A stretch of 64,000 bases of DNA from contig NZ_LMSS01000006.1 of the NCBI RefSeq assembly GCF_001429605.1, positions 98,903 to 162,902 on the forward strand, given 5' to 3'. A program made the translations under genes and the position numbers. Shown piece after piece: positions 42,774 to 53,146 of the stretch (position 1 is the first letter of the stretch; every line of letters begins with the position of its first letter). The notes beneath the pieces were generated by a model. That model saw only the letters and a list, made by a program, of their open reading frames with translations, was not told the origin of the DNA and did no database searches. The stretch comes from Phycicoccus sp. Soil802. GTDB taxonomy: Bacteria > Actinomycetota > Actinomycetes > Actinomycetales > Dermatophilaceae.

Positions 42774-43868
42774 TCAGTCCAGGTCGCGCACCGTCGTCGT
42801 CGACCGGGGGCCACGGCCGTCGGCGTACTGCGCCGCGCCCGACTCGTAGGTCTGGACCAGCTGGTTGCCGTGCAGCGCGATGCCCTCGGCCATCGTCGAC
42901 GGGATCTCGATCGACTCCCGCTCCCCCGTGGCCCGGTCGATCCGGGTGAGGGTGCTGTGCTCCGCGTCGCGTCCCTCGGACTGCGAGACGTAGACGTAGT
43001 CGTCGTTGACCGCGATGCCCTGCATCTCCTGCTCCCCACCCATCACCGAGCTCGGGATGGCCGAGACGCTGCCGTCCGCGCCCACGTCGTAGGTGTAGAT
43101 CCGGTCGCTCCCGTGCCCGTTGAACTGCGCGGTCCACAGCTGGCCGTCGTGGTAGGTCACGGTGCTGTAGCCGTCGACCGGGAAGCTGTCGTGGACCGGC
43201 GCCGTGCTGCCGTTGTCGGCCGCGCTCAGCTCGGACAGTGAGTAGAGCTGGACCTGCCCGGCTCCGGACACCCACACGTGGTCACCGTGCACGGCCACCC
43301 CGCCGTAGTGGTCGATCCCGGCGAGCCGGACGGTGTTGAGGACCTCACCGGTGGCGGCGTCCTGGATGACGAGCAGCCCGTCGGCGGTGTCGTGGGCGTT
43401 GTAGAGCGTGGTGAGGAGGAGGCCGCCGCCGGCGTCGATGGCCAGGCCCTGTGGGGTCCACGGGGAGTCGGCCCCGAACAGCGCCCACAGGAGGTCCTGG
43501 GGTCGCACCGGCAGGTCGGGGTCGAGGGGGATGTCGGGGCCGTCCTGCTCGGTGGTCTGGTCGAGCGGCACCGACGGACCGTCCCCGTGCCCGTCCGAGA
43601 CGGCACTCGCCTCGACCTGGGCCTGCAGCTCGGCGAAGAGCTCGGCCGAGAGCTGGCGGACCCCGGCGGCGGCCGACTCGACGTCGTGGACCATCGCTCC
43701 GGACCGGCGCACGAAGGCCGCCGCGTCGGGGCCGGTCCACACCGGTCGCAGGGTGGCGACGGCCTTCTGGACGTCGGCGGTCGCCTCGTCCAACCACCGC
43801 GCGTGCGTCCTGAGGCGCGCGGCGATGTCACGCACGCGGTCCTCGCGCATGCCCTTCCGGTCGTCCAC
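42774..43868 (-). CDS. WXG-like helical domain fused to a beta-propeller
   Basis: 364 residues. N-terminal 95: two helices joined by VWTG (RPVWTGPDAAAFV), as in WXG100/ESAT-6-type proteins of type VII secretion. Residues 125-360: repeated beta blades (GLAIDAGGGLLLTTLYN, GGVAVHGDHVWVSGAGQ, GIAVNDDYVYVSQSEG, GIALHGNQLVQTYES), an NHL/SMP-30-like propeller. No signal peptide, so export, if any, would be through the helical part. GTG start; an internal ATG at 43850 is possible. The secretion genes themselves are not in the window. Function unknown. Confidence 0.72.
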   Translation of the reverse strand: MDDRKGMREDRVRDIAARLRTHARWLDEATADVQKAVATLRPVWTGPDAAAFVRRSGAMVHDVESAAAGVRQLSAELFAELQAQVEASAVSDGHGDGPSVPLDQTTEQDGPDIPLDPDLPVRPQDLLWALFGADSPWTPQGLAIDAGGGLLLTTLYNAHDTADGLLVIQDAATGEVLNTVRLAGIDHYGGVAVHGDHVWVSGAGQVQLYSLSELSAADNGSTAPVHDSFPVDGYSTVTYHDGQLWTAQFNGHGSDRIYTYDVGADGSVSAIPSSVMGGEQEMQGIAVNDDYVYVSQSEGRDAEHSTLTRIDRATGERESIEIPSTMAEGIALHGNQLVQTYESGAAQYADGRGPRSTTTVRDLD

Positions 43869-43958
43869 GCTGCCCCCAGTCGGCCGTTGCCTGTGTCGCC
43901 GCAGGCTATCCGCAGGACCGCCGTCCCGACATGGGCAGCACTCCCCGCCCGGGGTTGC

Positions 43959-45191
43959 TCAGGCGTCGGCGGTGGCGCGCAGGCGGTGCGCGGCCCGACG
44001 CTCGGTCGCCCGCCCCGACGTGGCCAGCGCGCCCACCAGGGCGACCAGGAGCCCCACGGCGGCGACGAGCAGGAACCCGGCCTGCCAGCCCTGGTGGTCG
44101 ATCGCGAAGCCGGCGAGCGGCGCGCCCAGCGCCATGCCGCCGGTCATGAACGAGCCGTGCCAGCCCATCGCCTCGCCGCGGGCGGCGCCCGGCACGACCC
44201 GGCTGACCTGGTCGACGGTGGCCGTGATGGTGGGGGCGCAGAAGAGGCCGGCCACGAAGGACAGCGCCGCCAGCGACCCGACTCCGAGCGCCAGGGCCAT
44301 GGGTGCACTGACCAGCGCCAGCCCACCGAGCAGCCAGAAGGCAGACACCGACTTGTGCAGCCCGCCGTAGACCAGCCCGCCCAGCAGCGAGCCGAACCCC
44401 CAGACGGCCAGGACCCACCCGATCGACGGCTGGGCGTCGAAGTCGCGCAGGGCCGCGACGATCGCGATGTCGGTCCCCCCGAGGACGAGGGTGGTCGCCG
44501 CTGCGGCGAGGCAGATGACGAGGAAGCGGGCCTTGAACCACTGCGAGCGCACGACTCGCGGCACCTCGACACTGACCCCCTCGTCGTCCACCGCGGCCTC
44601 GGCCTCGTCGTGCAGCACCGGGTTGGCGAACCACAGGAGCACCCCGGCCAGCACGCCCAGCATCTCGATGGCGAACAGGACCCACTGGGTGGGCCACACG
44701 GTCGCGGCCCAGACCCCGGCAGCCGGTCCGACCATGAAGGACAGCTCGACCGCGACGGAGTCGAGTGAGATCGCGGTGCGCCGGTCGTCCTCGTCGACGG
44801 CGGCGATGACGGCCTGGCGGATGATCGAGAACGACGGGATCACGAACAGCCCCGCCAGCGCGGCGAGCGCGAGCAGCCACCAGTACGAGACGAACGGGGC
44901 GATCGACCAGCAGACCGCCGCCACGACGATCGAGGGCACGACCACCCGGCGCAGGCCCCGCCGGTCGAGCAGCTTGCCGCGCCACGGACCGCTCACCGCG
45001 ATGGCGATGGTCGCCGCGGCCGACACCAGCCCGGCCGCGGCATAGGGCCGACCGAGGTGGCTGACGACGTGGAGGGTCAGCACCACCCCACCGGCGAAGA
45101 TCGGCATGCGCACCAGGAAGCCCAGCACCAGCGCCTGCCGCAGCGCGGCACTGGCGAGGACGCGACGGTAGCGGGCGTTGGCGAGCAGCAC
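43959..45191 (-). CDS. MFS transporter
   Basis: About 410 residues with 12 hydrophobic segments. The loop 2-3 motif is seen as [16 protein letters not shown]. No substrate motif is recognised; drug or metabolite efflux is the usual guess. GTG 45191 chosen; GTG 45254 would add 21 unconserved residues that would overlap the operator-like repeats. Divergent from the DUF952 gene. Confidence 0.82.
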   Translation of the reverse strand: MLLANARYRRVLASAALRQALVLGFLVRMPIFAGGVVLTLHVVSHLGRPYAAAGLVSAAATIAIAVSGPWRGKLLDRRGLRRVVVPSIVVAAVCWSIAPFVSYWWLLALAALAGLFVIPSFSIIRQAVIAAVDEDDRRTAISLDSVAVELSFMVGPAAGVWAATVWPTQWVLFAIEMLGVLAGVLLWFANPVLHDEAEAAVDDEGVSVEVPRVVRSQWFKARFLVICLAAAATTLVLGGTDIAIVAALRDFDAQPSIGWVLAVWGFGSLLGGLVYGGLHKSVSAFWLLGGLALVSAPMALALGVGSLAALSFVAGLFCAPTITATVDQVSRVVPGAARGEAMGWHGSFMTGGMALGAPLAGFAIDHQGWQAGFLLVAAVGLLVALVGALATSGRATERRAAHRLRATADA

Positions 45192-45235
45192 CCCCCTACT
45201 CTCGCACCAGCCACCGACACCGGCCAAACGACTTT

Positions 45236-45282
45236 TGCTCCTGTCAGTGGACACCGTGGTCAGGTCACGGTGCTCCTGTCAG
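45236..45282. promoter_or_regulatory. Operator-like repeats between divergent genes
   Basis: Inverted repeat CACCGTG/CACGGTG with a 7-base spacer (45252-45272), flanked by two copies of TGCTCCTGTCAG (45236-45247 and 45271-45282). It lies between the MFS and DUF952 genes. No regulator gene is adjacent. Confidence 0.5.
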
Positions 45283-45302
45283 CCGCGCGGTAGTTTCGCC
45301 GC

Positions 45303-45635
45303 GTGACGATCTACCACCTGGCCGAGCCCACGCACTGGGAGGACGCCGTCGCCACCGGCTCCTACGCGCAGTCCACCCGCGGTCGGACGATGCAGGAGGA
45401 GGGCTTCATCCACTGCTCGTCGGACCAGCAGTGGCCGGTGGTGCGCCGGGCCTACTACGGCGACCTCGCCGGCCCGTTGCTGCTGCTCGAGATCGACGAG
45501 GCCCGGCTCACCGAGCCTCCCGTCGTCGAGGTCGGCAACCCGCAGACCGGGGAGACCTTCCCGCACCTGTATGCCGCCCTGCCGGTCGATGCCGTCGTGC
45601 GCGTCACCGAGCTGCCGCCGCCCCATGGCGACTGA
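45303..45635 (+). CDS. DUF952 protein
   Basis: 110 residues. Family features: TIYHLAEPTHWEDA near the N-terminus, GFIHCS at about 36, LLLLEID and FPHLYAALP near the end. Fold resembles ADP-ribosyl-transferase-like small domains in structure surveys (not checked); function unknown. GTG start. Convergent with sseB. Confidence 0.8.
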   Translation: MTIYHLAEPTHWEDAVATGSYAQSTRGRTMQEEGFIHCSSDQQWPVVRRAYYGDLAGPLLLLEIDEARLTEPPVVEVGNPQTGETFPHLYAALPVDAVVRVTELPPPHGD

Positions 45636-45651
45636 GCCCCGCGGGCCGGCG

Positions 45652-46395
45652 TCAGGAGATCGCGAAGGCCAGTCCGTCGATCCGGGCCCGGATCTCGCCG
45701 TCGGTCGCCAGCCGCTCGCCCACCGCGGTGGCGACGGCCTGGACCGCGGCCGCGTCCAGACCGGGCCGCAGGGTCAGCGAGATCCGCAGGACCCCTTCGC
45801 CCGGGGCGCCGGGGCCGACCTCGTGTGACAGCACCGCGTCCTGCTCACGCACGGCCGTGGCCACCGAGCGCCGGACCACCTCGTCCTCGTGCGCCGGCAA
45901 CCACTCGCGCTGCTGGGCCAAGGCCCAGACCATGCTCGGTCGCAGGGCGACCGTGGCCGGTCCGGCGACGTCGACGACGATGACGTCGCACCGCTCGCTG
46001 ACCGCGGCCTGACCCGCGCGCGCCGCGGTGACCGGCACCGGCCTGGCCCGGGGGTCCCACGCCGCGATGGCGGCCATCGAGGAGAAGACGGGCAGGGCGC
46101 GGGTGCCATCCGGTGCCACGAGGGTCACGGCGGCCAGGTCGGTCTGCTTCTCCACGGTGAGGCCCCCGGTGGAGTGCTCACCGGAGGTGTCGACCGAGAC
46201 CGGCTCGGCCACGATCGGCACGAGCAGCCGGGCGGCGCCGAGCGCGGCCATCAGGCCGACCTCGTCGCCGGGGTCGCCGAGCGCGCCGGCCAACGCGGGG
46301 TCGGCCGCACCGGTGTCGTCGTCGAAGCCGGTGCTGCTGAGCTCCCGGCCCCCGAACGGGGTGCCGGCCGAGTCGCGCGGACCGCTCTGGCTCAC
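45652..46395 (-). CDS. SseB-family protein
   Basis: 247 residues. SseB N-terminal domain: [42 protein letters not shown] and the [10 protein letters not shown] segment; the C-terminal SseB_C part has [18 protein letters not shown]. Role in actinobacteria unknown. GTGA overlap with hisA makes it an operon member; hisA-sseB linkage upstream of infC is common in Micrococcales (from memory). Confidence 0.82.
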   Translation of the reverse strand: MSQSGPRDSAGTPFGGRELSSTGFDDDTGAADPALAGALGDPGDEVGLMAALGAARLLVPIVAEPVSVDTSGEHSTGGLTVEKQTDLAAVTLVAPDGTRALPVFSSMAAIAAWDPRARPVPVTAARAGQAAVSERCDVIVVDVAGPATVALRPSMVWALAQQREWLPAHEDEVVRRSVATAVREQDAVLSHEVGPGAPGEGVLRISLTLRPGLDAAAVQAVATAVGERLATDGEIRARIDGLAFAIS

Positions 46396-47126
46396 GGCCG
46401 GCCCGCCACGTCGAGCGCGTCGGGGAGGGTGAACGCGCCGCGGTAGAGCGCGGACCCGACGATCGCCCCTTCGACACCCTCCGGCACCAACCCGCGGATC
46501 GCCTCGATGTCGTCGAGCGTCGACACTCCCCCGGACGCCACGACCGGTCGGTCGGTCCGGGCACACACGTCGCGGAGCAGGTCGAGGTTCGGGCCCTTGA
46601 GCATGCCGTCCTTGTTGACGTCGGTGACGACGTAGCGGGCGCAGCCCTCCCGGTCCAGCCGGTCGAGGGTCTCCCACAGGTCTCCGCCGTCCTTGGTCCA
46701 CCCACGGGCGGCGAGGGTGGTACCCCGCACGTCGAGCCCGACCGCGACGCGGTCACCGTGCTCGGCGATGGCACGGGCAGTCCACTCCGGGTCCTCGAGC
46801 GCCGCCGTGCCGAGGTTGACCCGGCGGCACCCGGTGGCCAGCGCGGCGTCGAGGGATGCGGCGTCCCGGATCCCGCCGCTCATCTCCACCCGGATGTCGA
46901 GCCGGCCCACGATGTCGGCGAGCAGCTCCCGGTTGGAGCCCCGGCCGAAGGCCGCGTCCAGGTCGACGAGGTGCAGCCACTCCGCGCCCTGCTCCTGCCA
47001 CGCGAGCGCGGCCTCCCACGGGTCGCCGAACTCACCCCCGCTGCCCGCCACCCCCTGGACCAGCTGGACGGCGCGACCGCCCTGGACGTCGACGGCGGGC
47101 AGGAGCTCGAGCCGGGGGGCGCTCAT
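46392..47126 (-). CDS. hisA: ProFAR isomerase HisA, possibly bifunctional PriA
   Basis: 244 residues. TIM barrel with [15 protein letters not shown] (catalytic Asp), [33 protein letters not shown] and [10 protein letters not shown]. In actinobacteria lacking trpF, this protein (PriA) also isomerises PRA for tryptophan. ATG 47126 overlaps the previous gene stop by four bases. Whether it serves both pathways depends on a trpF elsewhere. Confidence 0.95.
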   Translation of the reverse strand: MSAPRLELLPAVDVQGGRAVQLVQGVAGSGGEFGDPWEAALAWQEQGAEWLHLVDLDAAFGRGSNRELLADIVGRLDIRVEMSGGIRDAASLDAALATGCRRVNLGTAALEDPEWTARAIAEHGDRVAVGLDVRGTTLAARGWTKDGGDLWETLDRLDREGCARYVVTDVNKDGMLKGPNLDLLRDVCARTDRPVVASGGVSTLDDIEAIRGLVPEGVEGAIVGSALYRGAFTLPDALDVAGRP

Positions 47127-47446
47127 GGGGTGTCCTCGGTGGATGGGGTGGGTGGGGTGGATGAGGTCGGGGGCTCGGTCGCGTCGTGGCGGCGGCCCTG
47201 CAGGTAGAGGTAGCCGCCGACGAGCAGCAGGGCGAGCAGCACCAGGCCGATCCGCACCGGCCAGGACGCGTCGAGCAGCAAGGTGACCACGAGGGTCCCG
47301 AGGGCGGCGCCGACCGTCGTCGCGACCTTCGGCCGGGTGCGCCGCGTCGTGGTCGTGGTGCGACGCCGTCGGGTCGAGCTCGTGGCCCTCCGTGTCGTCG
47401 CCTTGCGGGTCGTCGACTTCCTGGTGGACTTCCTGGGGGCACTCAC
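47123..47446 (-). CDS. Small basic two-helix membrane protein in the his operon
   Basis: 107 residues. N-terminal 40 are K/R/T/S-rich low complexity, then two hydrophobic helices ([18 protein letters not shown] and [19 protein letters not shown]) and a P/T-rich tail. Both ends overlap neighbours by four bases (GTGA, ATGA), so it is expressed with hisH and hisA. No known role in histidine synthesis; it may be an unrelated membrane factor caught in the operon. Confidence 0.7.
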   Translation of the reverse strand: MSAPRKSTRKSTTRKATTRRATSSTRRRRTTTTTRRTRPKVATTVGAALGTLVVTLLLDASWPVRIGLVLLALLLVGGYLYLQGRRHDATEPPTSSTPPTPSTEDTP

Positions 47447-48081
47447 AGCGATCGCACCCAGTTCTCGAGGAGGGACAGGCCGGCATCCCCGGACTTCTCG
47501 GGGTGGAACTGCGTCGCGCACAGCGGGCCGTTCTCGACCGCCGCGACGAAGCGGCCGCCATGGTCGGCCCAGGTGACCTTGGGTGCGACGGCGGCGAAGG
47601 CGCCGGTGGGCTCCTCCAGCGTCCAGGCCTGCACGGCATACGAGTGCACGAAGTAGAAGCGCTCGGACTCGACGCCCGCGAAGAGGGTGGAGCCGGCGGC
47701 GACGTCGACGTCGGACCAGCCCATGTGGGGCACCACCTCCGCCTTCAGGCGGGACACCGACCCCGGCCACTCCCCCAGCCCCTCCTGGGGGGAGCCGCTC
47801 GGCTCGTCGGAGCCGTCGAAGAGCACCTGCATGCCGACGCAGACGCCGAGCACCGGTCGGCCCCCCGAGAGCCGCAGGTCGATCACGGCGGGACCGTCGG
47901 CGGCGCGCAGTCCGGCCATGCAGGCGTGGAAGTTGCCGACCCCGGGCACGAACAGCCCGTCGGCCGCGAGCGCGGTCGACCGGTCGCCGGTCAGCTCGAC
48001 GTCGGCGCCGACGTGCTCGAGCGCGCGGACCGCGGACCTGACGTTGCCACTGCCGTAGTCGAAGACGACCACCCGGCTCAT
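47443..48081 (-). CDS. hisH: Imidazole glycerol phosphate synthase glutaminase subunit
   Basis: 212 residues. Class I amidotransferase: nucleophile Cys in GVCVGMQ (about residue 80), and the catalytic His/Glu pair in QFHPEKSG near the end. Supplies ammonia to HisF, whose gene is not in the window. ATG overlaps the previous stop (ATGA). Confidence 0.95.
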   Translation of the reverse strand: MSRVVVFDYGSGNVRSAVRALEHVGADVELTGDRSTALAADGLFVPGVGNFHACMAGLRAADGPAVIDLRLSGGRPVLGVCVGMQVLFDGSDEPSGSPQEGLGEWPGSVSRLKAEVVPHMGWSDVDVAAGSTLFAGVESERFYFVHSYAVQAWTLEEPTGAFAAVAPKVTWADHGGRFVAAVENGPLCATQFHPEKSGDAGLSLLENWVRSL

Positions 48082-48704
48082 GAGTTCTCCTCCAGCTCGG
48101 AACGATGACGGGCCTGTTCGGCCATCCGGGCGTCGAACCGGGCCACCGACTGGGCGGTCGGGGCCACCACCTGGCCACGCAGCCCGACCTTGGGCCCGAC
48201 CAGGTCGGAGCCCGGGAGACCCAGCACGGAGAGCAGGTCGGTGAGGACCACGTCGGCCCGCCCGTCGCGGCTTCCCACGATGTCGGTCACCGCGCGAGGA
48301 TCACCCTTGCGGCCGGCCGCAGCCAGCAGGTCCGCGGGTCGGGCCAGCTCGAGGCCGGGCGCCCGGACCAGCCCGGCGCCGGGCTCCCAGACCAGCCACC
48401 GGACCCCGGTGCGCCAGCCGGGACCCTGGACGGTCACGACGGCACGTCCGTCGATCGTGAAGAAACCCAGGGCGCTGCGCAGGCGACGGGGCACGGGTCG
48501 CGCCGCGAGCACCGTGACGGCGTCGTCGTAGGGCGGCTCGGCGCGCGACGACGACTCGGTCGGCACCACGGCGGTCCACGACCCGAGCGGGATGACCTGG
48601 CAGGCCACCAACCCTCGGCGCACCCACGTCGACACCGGCCCGGTCTCGCCGCTCACCAGGAGCAGTCCGCGCGCTTCCTGCGCGGGCTGCCACGGCGCGC
48701 TCAC
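48078..48704 (-). CDS. Conserved protein of unknown function between hisB and hisH
   Basis: 208 residues, no membrane segment or known motif. Middle has beta-type strands ([31 protein letters not shown]) and the end is helical and charged. GTGA overlap with hisB and ATGA with hisH. An actinobacterial his-operon gene of this kind is familiar by position only. Not an obvious HisN or HisI. Confidence 0.75.
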   Translation of the reverse strand: MSAPWQPAQEARGLLLVSGETGPVSTWVRRGLVACQVIPLGSWTAVVPTESSSRAEPPYDDAVTVLAARPVPRRLRSALGFFTIDGRAVVTVQGPGWRTGVRWLVWEPGAGLVRAPGLELARPADLLAAAGRKGDPRAVTDIVGSRDGRADVVLTDLLSVLGLPGSDLVGPKVGLRGQVVAPTAQSVARFDARMAEQARHRSELEENS

Positions 48705-49342
48705 GTGGAGAGGCTGCCCTTCGCGCTGGGTATGCCGCTGACCCGGGGGTCGCGCGCGACGGCGGCGCGCAGGGCCCGCGCCACCGCCTTGAACTGGGCC
48801 TCGACGATGTGGTGGGGGTCGCGCCCGGACAGCACCCGCACGTGCAGCGCGATCCCGGCCCGGCCGGCGAAGGACTCCCAGACGTGGCGGGTCAAGGAGC
48901 CGACGTAGGAGCCGCCGATCACGACGTAGGCCTGGCCCTCGGGCTCGCCCGTGTGCACGACGTAGGGGCGACCGGCGACGTCGACGACCGCCTGCACCAG
49001 GGCCTCGTCGAGCGGGACGGTCGCGTCGCCGAAGCGGGAGATGCCGCGCTTGTCGCCCAGCGCCTCGCGCAGGGCGTCGCCGAGCACGATGGCGACGTCC
49101 TCGACCGTGTGGTGGGCGTCGACGTGCACGTCGCCGCTGGCCTTGACCCGGAGGTCGATGAGCGAGTGCTTGGCGAGCGACGCGAGCATGTGGTCGTAGA
49201 AGGGGACACCGGTGGAGATGTCGGACTGCCCCGTGCCGTCGAGGTTGAGCTCCAGCTCGACGCTGGACTCGGACGTGGAGCGGCTCAGCGAGACGGTGCG
49301 GTCACCGGCCACGCTGTCGAAGGTTCCGTTGTCCTGCGTCAC
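48701..49342 (-). CDS. hisB: Imidazoleglycerol-phosphate dehydratase
   Basis: 213 residues. Two His-rich metal motifs DAHHTVED (about 76-83) and [12 protein letters not shown] (about 175-186). Monofunctional (no phosphatase domain), as in actinobacteria. GTGA overlap with hisC. Confidence 0.96.
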   Translation of the reverse strand: MTQDNGTFDSVAGDRTVSLSRSTSESSVELELNLDGTGQSDISTGVPFYDHMLASLAKHSLIDLRVKASGDVHVDAHHTVEDVAIVLGDALREALGDKRGISRFGDATVPLDEALVQAVVDVAGRPYVVHTGEPEGQAYVVIGGSYVGSLTRHVWESFAGRAGIALHVRVLSGRDPHHIVEAQFKAVARALRAAVARDPRVSGIPSAKGSLST

Positions 49343-50475
49343 GGGGCGCTCCTGTCCTGCTCAGGTCGGGCGACCTGCGCCATGGCGGCGAGGAACGCAC
49401 CGGTCTCGGCCGGGGTCCCGGCCGTGACACGAAGATAGTGGGGGATCCCCACGTCGCGGACCAGTACTCCCCGGTCCAGCAGCGCCCGCCAGGTCTGCGC
49501 GGCGTCGTCGAGACCGCCGAACAGGACGAAGTTGGCGTCACTGGCGACCGGGTCGAGCCCGAGCCGGGCGAGCTCTGCGACGATCCGGTCGCGCTGCTCC
49601 TTGATGACCTCGACGGTCGCGAGCATCTCGGGCGCGTGACGCAGCGCGGCCAGCGCGATCGCCTGGGTGGGGGCGGACAGGTGGTAGGGCAGCCGCACGA
49701 GTCGGAGGGCGTCGACCAGGGCAGGGTCGGCGGCGAGGTAGCCGAGCCGCCCTCCCGCGAACGCGAACGCCTTGCTCATCGTCCGCGTGACGACGAGCCT
49801 GGGACGGCCCTCGAGCAGGGTCAGGGCACTCGGCGTGCCGGGGCGGGCGAACTCCTCGTAGGCCTCGTCGACGACGACGACGGCACGCTCCGCCGCGGCA
49901 TACACGGCCTCGACGACCTCGAGCCCCAGGGCAGTGCCGGTGGGGTTGTTCGGTGAGCAGAGGAAGACGACGTGGGGGTCGTGGGCGCGGACCTGGGCGA
50001 CCGCGGACTCGACGGTCAGGTCGAAGGGCGTGCCACCCGCTCCGCGCAGCCCGTTGACCCACGTGCTGCCGACCGAGCCGCTGATGATCGGGTGCATCGA
50101 GTAGGCGGGGGTGAAGCCCAGGGCCGTGCGACCGGGGCCGCCGAAGGCGAGCACCACGTGTTGCAGCACCTCGTTGGAGCCGTTGCCGGCCCAGACCTGC
50201 GCCGGGTCGACGGAGGTGCCAGACGACGACAGGTATGCCGCGAGGGCAGTCCGCAGCTCGGTGAACTCACGGTCGGGGTAGCGATTCAGGTCGGCCGCCA
50301 CCGCGGCGACTGCAGCGGTGATCTCGGCCACGACGGACGGCGGGACGGGGTAGGAGTTCTCGTTGGTGTTGAGTCGGACGGGCACGTCGAGCTGCGGTGC
50401 GCCGTAAGGCTTTTCACCGCGAAGGTCGTCACGGAGCAGCGCGGTGATGCCACCGTCGTCGGGGGTCTGGGTCAT
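49339..50475 (-). CDS. hisC: Histidinol-phosphate aminotransferase
   Basis: 378 residues. Class II/I-fold PLP enzyme: [35 protein letters not shown], and [17 protein letters not shown] with the Schiff-base Lys. Seven bases follow hisD. Normal length. Confidence 0.96.
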   Translation of the reverse strand: MTQTPDDGGITALLRDDLRGEKPYGAPQLDVPVRLNTNENSYPVPPSVVAEITAAVAAVAADLNRYPDREFTELRTALAAYLSSSGTSVDPAQVWAGNGSNEVLQHVVLAFGGPGRTALGFTPAYSMHPIISGSVGSTWVNGLRGAGGTPFDLTVESAVAQVRAHDPHVVFLCSPNNPTGTALGLEVVEAVYAAAERAVVVVDEAYEEFARPGTPSALTLLEGRPRLVVTRTMSKAFAFAGGRLGYLAADPALVDALRLVRLPYHLSAPTQAIALAALRHAPEMLATVEVIKEQRDRIVAELARLGLDPVASDANFVLFGGLDDAAQTWRALLDRGVLVRDVGIPHYLRVTAGTPAETGAFLAAMAQVARPEQDRSAP

Positions 50476-50482
50476 GGTCGGG

Positions 50483-51829
50483 TCAGCCCTGCCCGAACCG
50501 GACCTGGACCGCCTCGCCGTGGGCCGGGAGGTCCTCGGCCTGCGCCAGGGTGACCACGTGGTGGGCCACCTCCTCCAGCGCCGCCCGGGAGTAGGTGACG
50601 ACGTGCACGCCACGCAGGAACGACTGCACCGACAGCCCGCTGCTGTGGCACGCGCAGCCGCCGGTGGGCAGCACGTGGTTGGACCCCGCGACGTAGTCGC
50701 CCAGGCTGACCGGCGAGTGTGGTCCGACGAAGATCGCGCCGGCGTTGCGGACCCGCTCGCTGACGGCGGCGGCGTCGGCCACCTGCAGCTCGAGGTGCTC
50801 GGCGGCGTAGGCGTTGACCACCGCGAGGCCGGCCTCGAGGTCGTCGACCAGCACGACGCCCGACTGCGGGCCGGTGAGCGCCTCGCGGACCCGCTCGGAG
50901 TGCTTGGTGTTCGCCACCCGGTCCTCGAGGTCGGCGCGCACGGCGTCGGCGAGCGCCACCGAGTCGGTGACGAGCACCGAGGCGGCCTGCGGGTCGTGCT
51001 CGGCCTGGGACACCAGGTCGGCCGAGACGTGGGCGGGCACCGCCGTGTCGTCGGCGAGGATCGCGATCTCGGTCGGTCCGGCCTCGGAGTCGATGCCGAT
51101 GACGCCCTTGAGGTAGCGCTTGGCCGCGGCCACGTAGATGTTGCCCGGTCCGGTGACGAGGCTGACCGGCTCGCAGAGCACGGCGGCACCGCTCGCACCG
51201 GACTCGTCCTCGAACCCGAAGGCGAAGGCCGCGACCGCCTGGGCGCCGCCCACGGCATACACCTCGTCGACGCCCAGCAACGCGCAGGCGGCGAGGACGG
51301 TCGGGTGGGGGTAGCCGGTGAAGACCCCGGAGTTGTCGCGCTGCGGCGGGCTGGCCACGGCCAGCGAGCCGACGCCGGCGATCTGGGCCGGCACGACGTT
51401 CATGACGACGCTGGAGGGGTACACCGCGCGACCGCCCGGGACATAGAGACCGACCCGGTCGACCGGCACCCAGCGTTCGCTGACCTCCCCACCCGGCACG
51501 ACGGTGGTGGTCGTGGTGGTGCGTCGCTGGTCCTCGTGCACGAGGCGCACGCGCCGGATCGCCTCGTCGAGCGCGGCGCGGACCTGCGGGTCGAGCTCCG
51601 CGAGGGCGGCCTGCAGCACCTCGGTGGGCACCCGCAGGGCGGTCGGGCGGACGCCGTCGAACCGCTCCCCCAGCTCGTAGAGGGCCTGGGCGCCTCGGTG
51701 ACGGACGTCCTCACAGATCGGCCGGACCGTCTCGACCGCCGCGGCGACGTCGAACTCGGCGCGGGGCAGCAAGTGGCGCAGCTCGCGGACGCCCAGCTCC
51801 CGTCCGCGCAGGTCGATCGTGGAGAGCAT
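50483..51829 (-). CDS. hisD: Histidinol dehydrogenase
   Basis: 448 residues. Two oxidation steps from histidinol to histidine, zinc-dependent. Motifs [42 protein letters not shown] and the late [12 protein letters not shown]. First gene of the his operon; the MFS gene upstream ends only about 10 bases before it, so a promoter should lie inside or before that gene. Confidence 0.96.
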   Translation of the reverse strand: MLSTIDLRGRELGVRELRHLLPRAEFDVAAAVETVRPICEDVRHRGAQALYELGERFDGVRPTALRVPTEVLQAALAELDPQVRAALDEAIRRVRLVHEDQRRTTTTTTVVPGGEVSERWVPVDRVGLYVPGGRAVYPSSVVMNVVPAQIAGVGSLAVASPPQRDNSGVFTGYPHPTVLAACALLGVDEVYAVGGAQAVAAFAFGFEDESGASGAAVLCEPVSLVTGPGNIYVAAAKRYLKGVIGIDSEAGPTEIAILADDTAVPAHVSADLVSQAEHDPQAASVLVTDSVALADAVRADLEDRVANTKHSERVREALTGPQSGVVLVDDLEAGLAVVNAYAAEHLELQVADAAAVSERVRNAGAIFVGPHSPVSLGDYVAGSNHVLPTGGCACHSSGLSVQSFLRGVHVVTYSRAALEEVAHHVVTLAQAEDLPAHGEAVQVRFGQG

Positions 51830-51838
51830 GCGGCAAGT

Positions 51839-53128
51839 CTAGGTGGGGCGCGTGGGGCGTCCCGGTGCGGTCTCAGCCCCCGGTCTCGCGCTCCCTGGCA
51901 GCACGTCCAGGGGCCACTTGGCGGCCAGCAGGACGAGGACGCCCAAGGTCACGACGGCGCAGATGCCAACGGTGGCGGCAGGGGTGGTCCGCTCGCAGAT
52001 CCAGCCCGCGACGACGAAGCCCGCCCCGGTCACGACCACCGACAGGACGCCGGCCAGCCCGAGGACCCCGCCGCGCCCGGCCGTGGGGGCGAGTCGGGTG
52101 AAGGCGGACTGCAGCGGCTGGAGGTGGCACTGGAGGGCACCGCAGCCGAACCACGCGAGCCAGACCACCGGCAGTGGTGGTTCGAGGATCGTGACGAGGA
52201 GCGGCAGCGGGGTCAGCAGCGCGAGGCGGAGCACGAGCGAGGCCTGGCGCTCCGCCGGCAGCCGCCCGATGAGCAGCAGGCCAACCACCGCGCCGAGGAT
52301 CGGCGCGGCCATCAGCAGGCCTCCCCAGGTCGACGACGTGTCCTGCTGCGCGGCATACGGCAGGGCCACGGCCGCCGGCGCGGCGATGGCCAGGGCGTTC
52401 GCCACCAACAGCCCCAGCACGGCGGTCAGGGCCCGGCTGCCGCGGACCTGGTGCCAGCCACGGCGGAGGTCGGCGAGCCGGCTGGGCAGCGGGGCTGCGC
52501 CGGGCCCGAGCGTGGGCTGGGGAGGCTTCACCGTGATCAGGACCACCGCACCCACGACGAACGTCAGCAGGTCGAGCACGAGGGCCTTGGTGCCACCGAT
52601 CAGGCTCATGGCGGCTCCACCGACGGCCAGCCCGATGGCCTGGTTCACCTGCACCGCAAGGGTGCTCAGCCCGACGGCGCGGGTGTGGAGGCGCCGGTCG
52701 GGGACGATGGCGGTGAGCAGCAGCCGGCTGCCGGGGACCGCGAGGCCCGCGACGAACCCGATCAGGGCCACCAGCGTCAGGACCAGCAGGACGGACCGGG
52801 TGGTGGCGACCACGACCATGAGGACACCGACCAGCAGCGCTGCGATCAGGTGACTGCCGATGAGGCAGGCGCGGGGGGTCACCCGGCCCCGGATCGGCGC
52901 GAGCAGCGTCCTTCCCAGCGGGCTGGCCACCAGCGCGACCGCGAACGTCGCGGCCGTGGCCAGCGCCGATCCGGTCCAGCTGAACACCACTGCCGCGGCA
53001 GTGATGCGAGCGATGTGGTCGCCCCACGTCGACAGCATCGCCGCCGCGAGGACCGGGCGGGCGAGCGGGGCGCGGAGCACCTCGGCGAACGAGGCCACGG
53101 TGACCGTGTTGTCCGTCCCGCTGGCCAT
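51839..53128 (-). CDS. MFS transporter
   Basis: 429 residues with about 12 hydrophobic segments. N-terminus VLRAPLARPVLAAAMLSTWGDHIARI is typical of a small MFS group in actinobacteria. The substrate is not readable. It lies between glnE and hisD on the same strand with gaps of 18 and 9 bases, so it may be cotranscribed with either. Confidence 0.8.
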   Translation of the reverse strand: MASGTDNTVTVASFAEVLRAPLARPVLAAAMLSTWGDHIARITAAAVVFSWTGSALATAATFAVALVASPLGRTLLAPIRGRVTPRACLIGSHLIAALLVGVLMVVVATTRSVLLVLTLVALIGFVAGLAVPGSRLLLTAIVPDRRLHTRAVGLSTLAVQVNQAIGLAVGGAAMSLIGGTKALVLDLLTFVVGAVVLITVKPPQPTLGPGAAPLPSRLADLRRGWHQVRGSRALTAVLGLLVANALAIAAPAAVALPYAAQQDTSSTWGGLLMAAPILGAVVGLLLIGRLPAERQASLVLRLALLTPLPLLVTILEPPLPVVWLAWFGCGALQCHLQPLQSAFTRLAPTAGRGGVLGLAGVLSVVVTGAGFVVAGWICERTTPAATVGICAVVTLGVLVLLAAKWPLDVLPGSARPGAETAPGRPTRPT

Positions 53129-53146
53129 GCGCCCGACCGTACCTTC

